Source: an uncultured Oscillibacter sp.
GTDB taxonomy: Bacteria > Bacillota > Clostridia > Oscillospirales > Oscillospiraceae
Reading direction: 5' to 3'
Assembly: GCA_910583695.1 (NCBI GenBank)
Contig: CAJTZL010000071.1
Span: 1-11,150 of the forward strand
DNA length: 11,150 nucleotides
Of the stretch, positions 1 through 4,755 are shown piece by piece (position 1 is the stretch's first letter; each line of letters opens with the position of its first letter). The notes below the pieces were generated by a model. It saw nothing but the letters and a program-made list of their open reading frames with translations. It did not search any database and was not told the origin of the DNA. Made by a program: the position numbers and the translations under genes.

Positions 1-29
1 GGCGGGGACGGAGTGGGCGGAGTTTCTTC
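1..29 (+). repeat. Module zeta, copy 1 (truncated by window edge)
   Basis: The first 29 bases are identical to positions 7819-7847. The similarity continues more weakly for about 12 further bases (GACGA followed by a TGGGG). After that the two copies diverge: here zeta runs into an inverted alpha module, whereas at 7848 it runs into delta. Its left boundary is outside the window. It is non-coding as far as I can tell. Confidence 0.75.
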
Positions 30-35
30 CGACGA

Positions 36-83
36 CATGGGGGGTGCAAAGGACCAGCCATCTTCATGGCTGTAATCTCCCCC
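36..83 (-). repeat. Module alpha, copy 1 (inverted), 3' of hisS
   Basis: Read on the minus strand, this stretch matches the alpha modules at 1797-1843 and 7309-7355. It has a G-run, ATTACAGCCATGAAGATGGC, a GCACC-type segment and a C-run. The core AGCCAT-GAAG-ATGGCT is a 6-bp hairpin. Upstream on the minus strand the CTCGCCC-TTC-GGGCGGG segment also matches the flank of the 7309 copy. It lies directly downstream of the hisS stop. It differs from the other copies near GGTCCTTTGCACC, where they have GGTGCAATGCACC. Confidence 0.8.
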
Positions 84-98
84 GCCCGAAGGGCGAGC

Positions 99-122
99 AA
101 AAGCCCGTCATCCGCGGATGAC
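99..122 (-). terminator. Possible hisS terminator; palindrome over the stop codon
   Basis: Positions 107-122 form a perfect 16-bp palindrome, GTCATCCGCGGATGAC, which contains the hisS TGA. As RNA it could fold as GTCATC-CGCG-GATGAC followed by GGGCTTTT. The four Ts are separated from the stem by GGGC, so this is a poor intrinsic terminator and may be only a palindrome. Confidence 0.3.
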
Positions 123-1463
123 AACCCCCCGCCCCCGGGCGTCCAACCCCGCCTTGATGCGGTAAATCGTCGCCTTCGGGTCCAGCTTGGTCTGCTCCCC
201 TGTGGCCATATCCTTGCAGGCCACGACGCCGTCGCGAATCTCATCCTCCCCCAGGAAGACCACATAGGGAATCCTCAGCTTGTCCGCGTAGGAAATTTTC
301 TGCTTGAACTTCTTCTCCTCGCAGTGGAGCTGAGTCCGGATGCCGTTGTCCCGCAGCTCCGTGGCAAAGGCGATGGCGGCGGACAGGTCCTCCGTCATGG
401 GCAGAATCAGCACGTCCGCCGGAGCGGTGTTCAGCTCCGGATTCAGCATGCCCTGTTCCCCCAGAACGTAAAACAGACGGGTCAGGCCAATGGAAATTCC
501 AACTCCAGGGAGTTGTTTCTCCGTATAATATTCCGATAAGTTATCATATCGCCCGCCAGAGCACACGGAGCCGATCTCCGGATGGTCCAGCAGGACGGTC
601 TCGTAGACCGTGCCGGTGTAGTAATCCAGCCCCCGGGCAATGGTCAGGTCCACGGCAAAATTTTCTGCCGGGACGCCGAAGCTCTCCAGGTGCCCTACCA
701 CCGTCTTCAGCTCCTCCAGCCCCTGGTCGAAGAGGGGGGCCCGGCCCCGGTAGCCCTCCAGCTGGGAGAGTACGGTCTGGTTGTCCCCGTTGATAGAGAT
801 GAAGGACAGAATTTCCTGGGCCTGTTCCCGGGAAACCTCCAGGTCTCCGGTGAGAATGGCCTCCACCTTCTCAAAGCCGATTTTGTCCAGCTTGTCCACG
901 GTGCGCATGATGTCCTGAGCGCGTTCCGTCAGATTCAGCATGGCATAGAAGCCGTTGAGAATCTTGCGGTTGTTGACGCAGATGCGGAAGCGCTTCAGCC
1001 CCAGGGCGGAGAAGGTCCGGTAGATGATGGCGGGAATTTCCGCCTCGTTGAGGATGGACAGCTTCCCATCCCCAATCACGTCGATGTCCGCCTGATAGAA
1101 CTCCCGGAAGCGGCCTCGCTGGGCTCGTTCGCCCCGGTAGACCTTGCCGATCTGGAAGCGGCGGAAGGGGAAGGTCAGGTCATTGTAGTGCAGGGCCACG
1201 TACTTGGCCAGGGGAACCGTCAGGTCAAAGCGGAGGGAGAGGTCCGCGTCTCCTTTCTGAAAGCGGTAGATCTGCTTTTCCGTCTCGCCGCCGCCCTTGG
1301 CCAGCAGTACCTCGCTGGACTCGATGACCGGGGTATCCAGGGGGGTGAAGCCATAGAGGCTGTAGGTCTCCCGCAGAATCTCCATAATCCGCTCCAGCTG
1401 CTGCTGGGGAGCGGGGAGGAGCTCCATAAAGCCGGAGAGGGTACGGGGGGTTTGTTTTGCCAT
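108..1463 (-). CDS. hisS: Histidyl-tRNA synthetase
   Basis: Cytosolic class II aminoacyl-tRNA synthetase that attaches histidine to tRNA-His. The 451-aa length is normal for the family. Visible elements, in order: the N-terminal class II core; RFDLTVPLAKY (about 78-88); motif 2 with FRRFQIGKVYRGE (100-112) and the Arg/Glu pattern after it; the histidine-specific segment IARGLDYYTGTVYE (275-288); GGRYDNL (303-309); motif 3 GVGISIGLTRL (320-330); then the C-terminal anticodon-binding domain. An in-frame ATG at 1526 lies inside the T-box terminator, so I chose the ATG at 1463, preceded by AAAGGAG at 7-nt spacing. The gene stands alone here behind its own promoter and T-box leader. The C-terminal tail (RGRGVVIRG) is unusual and its stop codon lies in a palindrome beside a repeat, so the very end may have been remodelled. 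Identification is secure. Confidence 0.97.
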   Translation of the reverse strand: MAKQTPRTLSGFMELLPAPQQQLERIMEILRETYSLYGFTPLDTPVIESSEVLLAKGGGETEKQIYRFQKGDADLSLRFDLTVPLAKYVALHYNDLTFPFRRFQIGKVYRGERAQRGRFREFYQADIDVIGDGKLSILNEAEIPAIIYRTFSALGLKRFRICVNNRKILNGFYAMLNLTERAQDIMRTVDKLDKIGFEKVEAILTGDLEVSREQAQEILSFISINGDNQTVLSQLEGYRGRAPLFDQGLEELKTVVGHLESFGVPAENFAVDLTIARGLDYYTGTVYETVLLDHPEIGSVCSGGRYDNLSEYYTEKQLPGVGISIGLTRLFYVLGEQGMLNPELNTAPADVLILPMTEDLSAAIAFATELRDNGIRTQLHCEEKKFKQKISYADKLRIPYVVFLGEDEIRDGVVACKDMATGEQTKLDPKATIYRIKAGLDARGRGVVIRG

Positions 1464-1503
1464 AACGCTGCTCCTTTTCTCAGTCTTGGAATGGGGGAGA
1501 GCC

Positions 1504-1549
1504 AAAAAAGAGCGCCGTCCTCCCAAACCGTTTTGGGACGATAGCGCTC
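1504..1549 (-). terminator. T-box attenuator terminator
   Basis: GAGCGC (1549-1544) pairs with GCGCTC (1515-1510). The inner arms TCCCAAA and TTTGGGA surround a short ACGG-type loop. Six Ts follow at 1509-1504. The stem is mutually exclusive with the T-box antiterminator, as expected for on/off control of hisS by uncharged tRNA. Confidence 0.92.
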
Positions 1550-1747
1550 ATCGCTTCGTGGTGCCACCCAAATTCAAGGCTTGCGCCTCCTTTCAGCCTC
1601 CTGTTACGGGGAGGGGGCCGTGGGCGTTTCCGCCCCCGCTCTGCCGCTGTCCTTCCTCCGGGCCGGACGGGACCCTTTCAGCCAAGGGGGTCCCTCTCTG
1701 GGGGGCCGGTGTGCGGAGTACTGCTGCGACGTCACCGCGGTGAAATC
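1504..1747 (-). promoter_or_regulatory. T-box leader controlling hisS
   Basis: tRNA-sensing transcription-attenuation leader. Stem I is closed by CCGC (1740-1737) with GCGG (1639-1636). Above it are a kink-turn-like UGA/AGA pair, a GUCGC/GCGGC helix, and a specifier loop with AGUA opposite GAA (the bulged-G, loop E motif). A CUCCG/CGGAG helix follows, and the apical region carries AGAGAG and GGCUGAAA. The T-box sequence TGGGTGGCACCACG is at 1570-1557. The antiterminator pairs TTTGGG before the bulge with CCCAAA at about 1537-1532. That CCCAAA strand is also the inner part of the competing terminator. The triplet best placed as specifier is GAC (1651-1649), an Asp codon. Confidence 0.92.
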
Positions 1748-1753
1748 CATGTG

Positions 1754-1782
1754 ATTATATGCGTTTTTTCTTTAATTGTCAA
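1754..1782 (-). promoter_or_regulatory. hisS promoter (sigma-A type)
   Basis: A perfect TTGACA at 1782-1777, a 17-bp spacer and a perfect TATAAT at 1759-1754. Transcription would start near 1747, just before T-box stem I, giving a leader of about 285 nt. The repeat module alpha starts only about 15 bp upstream of the -35 box. Confidence 0.9.
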
Positions 1783-1796
1783 GCTGTCGTTTCGGA

Positions 1797-1843
1797 GGGG
1801 GATTACAGCCATGATGATGGCTGGTGCAATGCATCCCCCATTT
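1797..1843 (+). repeat. Module alpha, copy 2
   Basis: GGGGATTACAGCCATGATGATGGC-type sequence, matching 7309-7355 directly and 36-83 in inverted orientation. The hairpin AGCCAT-GATG-ATGGCT differs from the other copies only in the loop (GATG instead of GAAG). A second possible stem, GGTGC-AAT-GCATC, keeps pairing through a G-U pair where the 7309 copy has GGTGC-AAT-GCACC. The change from C to T there is structure-compatible. Confidence 0.85.
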
Positions 1844-1956
1844 GTCTCCGGCCCAAGAGCCGCCGCTTCGCGGCGGTTGGCCTCCGCCACGCGCCTGCCG
1901 GCGCAGTCTCGTTTTCTTCCAGAAGAAAACGAGAAAACGGGGCGCGGCGGATTGAA
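1844..1956. repeat. Hairpin-rich linker with module beta (1908-1933)
   Basis: Three stems in a row: CCGCCGC-TTC-GCGGCGG (1860-1876), GCGCC-TGCC-GGCGC (1891-1904), and module beta, a perfect 12-bp inverted repeat with a 2-nt centre (left arm 1908-1919, right arm 1922-1933). Beta recurs less perfectly at 7358-7384 and is followed in both copies by AAAACGGG. The first two stems have no counterpart in the other copy, so this linker varies. Confidence 0.7.
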
Positions 1957-2088
1957 CGGCGGAGCCGGAATGACTTCCCGCGCGCAATGAAATTGAGCGG
2001 GGGTTTGTCTGATGACGAATGGACAAGTCACTCTTTCCGCTGCCGCTGATCTGGCGGTAGGGAGTATGTGTCCGCCGTTTTTCGGGCC
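1957..2088 (+). repeat. Module gamma, copy 1
   Basis: About 132 bp matching 7460-7590 with about 22 differences by eye (roughly 83% identity) and a single 1-nt gap near the 3' end. The most conserved stretches are the first 23 bases (to GACTTCCC) and CTCTTTCCGCTGCCGCTGAT. It overlaps module epsilon at GGGCC. A reading frame of 31 codons ending in TGA is shared by both copies, but most differences change the amino acid, so I treat gamma as non-coding. Confidence 0.85.
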
Positions 2089-2119
2089 TGCCCTTCTATC
2101 AGTAGAACACCTTGTGGGG
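2084..2119 (+). repeat. Module epsilon, copy 1
   Basis: A unit of about 36-39 bp with the pattern GGGCCTGCCCTTCTATC, a two- to three-base purine-rich link, AGAACACCTTGTGGGG. Related units are at 7586-7624, 7706-7741 and 7892-7927, with a truncated one at 7987-8010. It ends where the delta hairpin begins. Confidence 0.75.
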
Positions 2120-2152
2120 CCTGACCCCCAGGTCAGGCCATTCCTCCAGGGA
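2118..2152 (+). repeat. Module delta, copy 1 (inverted repeat plus tail)
   Basis: GGCCTGACC-CCCA-GGTCAGGCC is a perfect 9-bp stem with a 4-nt loop (2118-2139), followed by ATTCCTCCAGGGA. The same stem and tail recur at 7860-7893, with one end pair lost and the loop changed to CCCT. Confidence 0.8.
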
Positions 2153-2164
2153 CAGACCGATATG

Positions 2165-2194
2165 CCCGCCCTTCTCCGTGAGGGCGGGATTTTC
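2165..2194 (+). terminator. Plus-strand intrinsic-terminator-like hairpin
   Basis: CCCGCCCT (2165-2172) pairs with AGGGCGGG (2181-2188) across an 8-nt loop, followed by ATTTTCC. The T-rich side lies on the plus strand, where no gene in this window needs a terminator. It would end a transcript crossing the alpha-to-delta repeat block. From here to the mgsA stop (2195-2358) I see no gene and only weak hairpins, for example around a TTCG loop at 2194-2205. Confidence 0.5.
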
Positions 2195-2358
2195 CTTCGG
2201 GAATAACCATTATCTGGGAATCCTGTTTTTGGGCAGACGAAGACAAGGAAGTCCGAAGACTCTGAAAAAACCCTTCCTGGCCGCTGCTCCGGCTGGGGGA
2301 ACCACCGGACATCCAGAGTGTGCGCAGGCCCTTTGGGTACCTTTCTCTCAAAAAAGTA

Positions 2359-2775
2359 TCAGGCCAGGGGGCGGGAGGTGGAGGGGTTGACAATCAAGCG
2401 CCAATCCAGATCACCCCGGGCAAGGCCCAGGACCAGCATTTCCGCCGTGGCGATGTTGCTGGCGAAGGGGACCCGGTTCTGGTCGCAGAGGCGGGAGATG
2501 TAGGAGATATCCTCCGCCCGCTCCTCGTTGGCGGGGTCGTTGAAAAACAGCACCAGATCAAACTCGTTGTAGGAGATGCGGGCGCCGATCTGCTGGCTGC
2601 CGCCGTGGGCGTAGGTCAGGAAGCAGTGGACATCCAGGCCCGTGGAGTCTGCAATCATGTGTCCGGTGGTGTTGGTGGCGTAGAGCTGGTGCCGGGCCAG
2701 AATCCCGGCATAGGCGGTGCAGAATTGGACCATCAGCTCCTTCTTGTTGTCATGGGCCATTAGTGCGATGTTCAT
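2359..2775 (-). CDS. mgsA: Methylglyoxal synthase-like protein with altered active site
   Basis: Methylglyoxal synthase turns dihydroxyacetone phosphate into methylglyoxal and phosphate, a glycolytic bypass, in the cytosol. The 138-aa length is normal. Family landmarks: AHDNKK (7-12), YATNTTG (32-38), GGSQQIGARI (58-67), FFNDP (77-81), SRLCD (94-98) and SNIATAE (106-112). Against the E. coli enzyme, His19/Asp20 and Asp101 are kept (H8, D9, D89). The catalytic Asp71 is S60, His98 aligns with R86, and phosphate-loop Gly66 aligns with Y55. So the fold is clear but the activity is doubtful. The start ATG has AAAGGAG upstream at good spacing. It follows the MinD-like gene by 48 bp and is probably co-transcribed. 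The symbol reflects family, not proven function. Confidence 0.85.
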   Translation of the reverse strand: MNIALMAHDNKKELMVQFCTAYAGILARHQLYATNTTGHMIADSTGLDVHCFLTYAHGGSQQIGARISYNEFDLVLFFNDPANEERAEDISYISRLCDQNRVPFASNIATAEMLVLGLARGDLDWRLIVNPSTSRPLA

Positions 2776-2799
2776 GTCATGCTCCTTTCTGTCTTCATA

Positions 2800-2815
2800 A
2801 CCGGCGGAGGCCGGT
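2800..2815 (-). other. Small intergenic hairpin between MinD-like gene and mgsA
   Basis: ACCGGC-CTCC-GCCGGT on the minus strand is a 6-bp stem just upstream of the mgsA ribosome binding site. No T-run follows, so it is unlikely to be a terminator. It could be an mRNA processing or stability element, or chance in GC-rich DNA. Confidence 0.4.
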
Positions 2816-2823
2816 GATGCTTC

Positions 2824-3570
2824 TTATCGGATTCGCAGCAGGGGAACCTTCTGCCCCTGGAGCCGTTTGGCGATGTTCCGGTAGGCCGCCGCCGCGCCCT
2901 GGCTGCTGCTCAAGAGCAGGGGCACCCCCTTGTTCAGGGAGAGGGGGAGGGCGTCGTCTTCCGGGATGACTCCAATCAGAGGCAGGCCTGCCCGGTCGAT
3001 GGCGTCGTCTATGGTGGCGTGCATGCTGCGGAGCATCTTCCTCCGCACCCGGTTCACCGTCAGGTGCAGCCGCCCGTTGGGAAAGCGGTGGAGCTCCATA
3101 ACCGTGTGCTGGGCGTCCCGCAGGGAGGAGGCATCCGCCGTGGCTACCACCACGCAGCGGTCCGCCGCGCAGGTGGCCAGCTGAAAGCCGCTGTCCAGCC
3201 CCGCCGGAGCGTCCAGAAAGCAATAGTCAAACCGCTGCCGCGCCGCCTCCAGCAGGAGGGACATCTGCTCCTCCGTCACCGGGCGGCCCCGGCTCCGGGT
3301 GGGGGCCGTCAGCAGGAAGAGGCCCGGGAGGTCCGGGTGCTCCACCGCCGCCACATCCAGGGGGCAGCGCTGCTGGGCCACGTCGGTGAAGTCCATAATG
3401 GCCTTGTCCGTCAGCCCCAGGGCCAGATCCAGGTTCCGCAGGGCCACGTCGCAGTCCACGCACAGCACCTTCTGTCCCAGCTGCGCCAGGGCGGAGCCCA
3501 CCCCGGCGGTGAAGGAGGTTTTGCCCGTGCCCCCCTTGCCGGAGACCACGGCAACGCATTGGCCCGCCAT
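2824..3570 (-). CDS. MinD/ParA-family ATPase, MinD-like
   Basis: A deviant Walker A P-loop ATPase of the MinD/ParA group, 248 aa. Visible: GKGGTGKTS (11-19) with the signature lysine K12; VDCDVALRNLDLALGL (38-53), very like MinD; FLDAPAG (118-124) as Walker B and switch II; TVNRVR (171-176); and a MinD-like end (YRNIAKRLQGQ). MinD ATPases dimerise on ATP and place division or other machinery at the membrane. The C-terminal amphipathic membrane-targeting helix of MinD is not seen; the protein stops at VPLLRIR. A TTG start 36 bp upstream exists but lacks a ribosome binding site. The ATG at 3570 follows GGAAGGGAGG. No minC or minE is adjacent; rsmG is upstream and mgsA downstream. It could be a diverged MinD or a FlhG-like or orphan MinD. 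Confidence 0.88.
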   Translation of the reverse strand: MAGQCVAVVSGKGGTGKTSFTAGVGSALAQLGQKVLCVDCDVALRNLDLALGLTDKAIMDFTDVAQQRCPLDVAAVEHPDLPGLFLLTAPTRSRGRPVTEEQMSLLLEAARQRFDYCFLDAPAGLDSGFQLATCAADRCVVVATADASSLRDAQHTVMELHRFPNGRLHLTVNRVRRKMLRSMHATIDDAIDRAGLPLIGVIPEDDALPLSLNKGVPLLLSSSQGAAAAYRNIAKRLQGQKVPLLRIR

Positions 3571-3611
3571 GGGACGCGCCTCCCTTCCAAACGGTAATGT
3601 TTGCAATTTCT

Positions 3612-3641
3612 ATTATAGCGGATTCTTCTTGATCTTTGCAA
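3612..3641 (-). promoter_or_regulatory. Possible internal promoter for MinD-like gene and mgsA
   Basis: TTGCAA (3641-3636), an 18-bp spacer and a perfect TATAAT (3617-3612) that overlaps the rsmG stop codon. Transcription would start near 3605, upstream of the ATG at 3570 but not of the alternative TTG, which supports the shorter protein. The -35 box equals that of the parA promoter. Confidence 0.5.
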
Positions 3642-4311
3642 ATGTTCTGGGATATTTTTTCGGGGTTTCTCCTATTTTTGTAAGAATTGCCAGCCGGCGG
3701 GGGATGCTTGTGCCGGAAATTACATAGTCCAGGGGCTTTTCCAGCCGTCCCCCCAGCAGGGAGGCCGCCCGGCCGGAGGCGCCCAGCTCCTCGCCGGTGT
3801 CCACGGACTTCATGGCCAGAAACTGCCCTCCCGGCTTTACCAGGGGCAGGCACAGCTCCGCCAGCACCGGCAGGGCCGCCACGGCCCGGCTTACGGCGAA
3901 GTCGAAGGAATCCCGGTGCTCCCGGGCAAATTCCTCCGCCCGGCCGTGGACGCAAGCCACGTCCTCCAGCCCCAGGCCGCCGCAGACCTCCCGGAGGAAG
4001 TCCACCCGCTTGCGCTGGGCGTCCAGCAGAGTCAGGCGGATGGAGGGCTCCAGGATTTTCAGGGGAAGGCCCGGGAAGCCCGCCCCAGTGCCCACGTCCA
4101 CCACGGTTTTCCCCCGGAGGTCCGCCAGGGCCAGCAGGGCCGCGCTGTCCAGGAAGTGGAGTCTTGCCGCCTCATCGGGGTCCGTGATGGCAGTGAGGTT
4201 CATGACCTTGTTTTTCTCCGCCAGCAGCTCCCAATAGCGGAGCAGGGCCGGGATTCCCTCCGTGGGGAGGGAGAGGGCGGACAGGCCCTCCCGGAGGATG
4301 GCTTCCATCAT
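3613..4311 (-). CDS. rsmG: 16S rRNA (guanine-N7) methyltransferase RsmG (GidB)
   Basis: SAM-dependent enzyme that methylates N7 of G527 (E. coli numbering) in 16S rRNA; its loss is known to give low-level streptomycin resistance. The 232-aa length is typical. Visible: MNLTAI (37-42), HFLDS (52-56), SAM-binding motif I VDVGTGAGFPGLPLKI (71-86), LLDAQRKRVDFL (95-106), GRAEE (123-127), SRAVA (141-145) and a PKKYPR-type end. The start overlaps the mscL stop as ATGATGG, so translation is probably coupled. A second ATG follows immediately and either could be used. rsmG often lies beside parAB and mnmG near the origin. Here it is about 4.8 kb from parB, on the same strand. Confidence 0.96.
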   Translation of the reverse strand: MMEAILREGLSALSLPTEGIPALLRYWELLAEKNKVMNLTAITDPDEAARLHFLDSAALLALADLRGKTVVDVGTGAGFPGLPLKILEPSIRLTLLDAQRKRVDFLREVCGGLGLEDVACVHGRAEEFAREHRDSFDFAVSRAVAALPVLAELCLPLVKPGGQFLAMKSVDTGEELGASGRAASLLGGRLEKPLDYVISGTSIPRRLAILTKIGETPKKYPRTFAKIKKNPL

Positions 4312-4703
4312 CTTTGCTTCAGCAGGTCCCGGATCTCCGACAACAGCTTCTCCTCGGCGGAGGGACCCGGCGGGGGCGGGGGAGCGGCTTCCTTTTTCTT
4401 GTGGAAGCTGTTCAGGGCTTTCACAAGGCAGAAGACCACAAAGGCCATAATGAGGAAGTTCAGAACCGCCTGGATGAAGCTGCCGTAGGTGACGACGGCG
4501 GAGCCGATGTCCACGGACAGGTCGGCGAAGGACACGGAGCTGGTGAAGATGCCCAGCACCGGCATGACGATGTCGTTGATGAGAGAGGTTGTGATGTTGG
4601 AAAAGGCTCCGCCGATGATGACGCCTACCGCCATGTCCATCACGTTGCCCCGGGCGATGAAGGTTTTGAACTCGGCGAAAAAGCCGGAGGTCTTGTCTGC
4701 CAT
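4308..4703 (-). CDS. mscL: Large-conductance mechanosensitive channel MscL
   Basis: A homopentameric membrane channel that opens under high bilayer tension to release solutes after osmotic downshock. The 131-aa length is normal. Visible: N-terminal amphipathic segment FFAEFKTFIARGNVMDMAVG (8-27); TM1 about 18-47 with the glycine-rich GVIIGGAF pore face; a short extracellular loop; TM2 about 74-97; a proline run at 108-112; and the C-terminal cytoplasmic helix EEKLLSEIRDLLKQR. Start ATG follows AAAGGG at 7-9 nt. It overlaps rsmG by 4 nt, a rare partner, and lies 52 bp after the S-layer-homology gene. Confidence 0.97.
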   Translation of the reverse strand: MADKTSGFFAEFKTFIARGNVMDMAVGVIIGGAFSNITTSLINDIVMPVLGIFTSSVSFADLSVDIGSAVVTYGSFIQAVLNFLIMAFVVFCLVKALNSFHKKKEAAPPPPPGPSAEEKLLSEIRDLLKQR

Positions 4704-4755
4704 AATTCGATTCCCTTTCGTATAAAGTGATCGGTTTCCTACGAATAGGAGAGGA

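Noticed and set aside
582..1544. Long plus-strand open frame opposite hisS
   Set aside because: Shadow of a GC-rich real gene; the minus-strand product is a full HisRS.
1732..2031. Minus-strand frames over the alpha and gamma repeats (for example APAI-MAVIP and REVIPAPP stretches in both copies)
   Set aside because: They follow from repeat identity, run through hairpins and overlap the hisS promoter. No coding signal.
1957..2049. A shared 31-codon plus-strand frame in both gamma copies, ending SFRCR-stop, as a possible small protein
   Set aside because: No indels occur, but most differences change the amino acid and there is no consistent start or ribosome binding site. Shared DNA repeat identity explains it.
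1797..2152. An insertion sequence
   Set aside because: No transposase frame, no clear terminal inverted repeats and no visible target duplication.
3571..3606. TTG start giving a 12-residue longer MinD-like protein
   Set aside because: It lacks a ribosome binding site and lies at about the predicted transcription start. The ATG at 3570 has a strong site and begins right before the P-loop strand, as in MinD.
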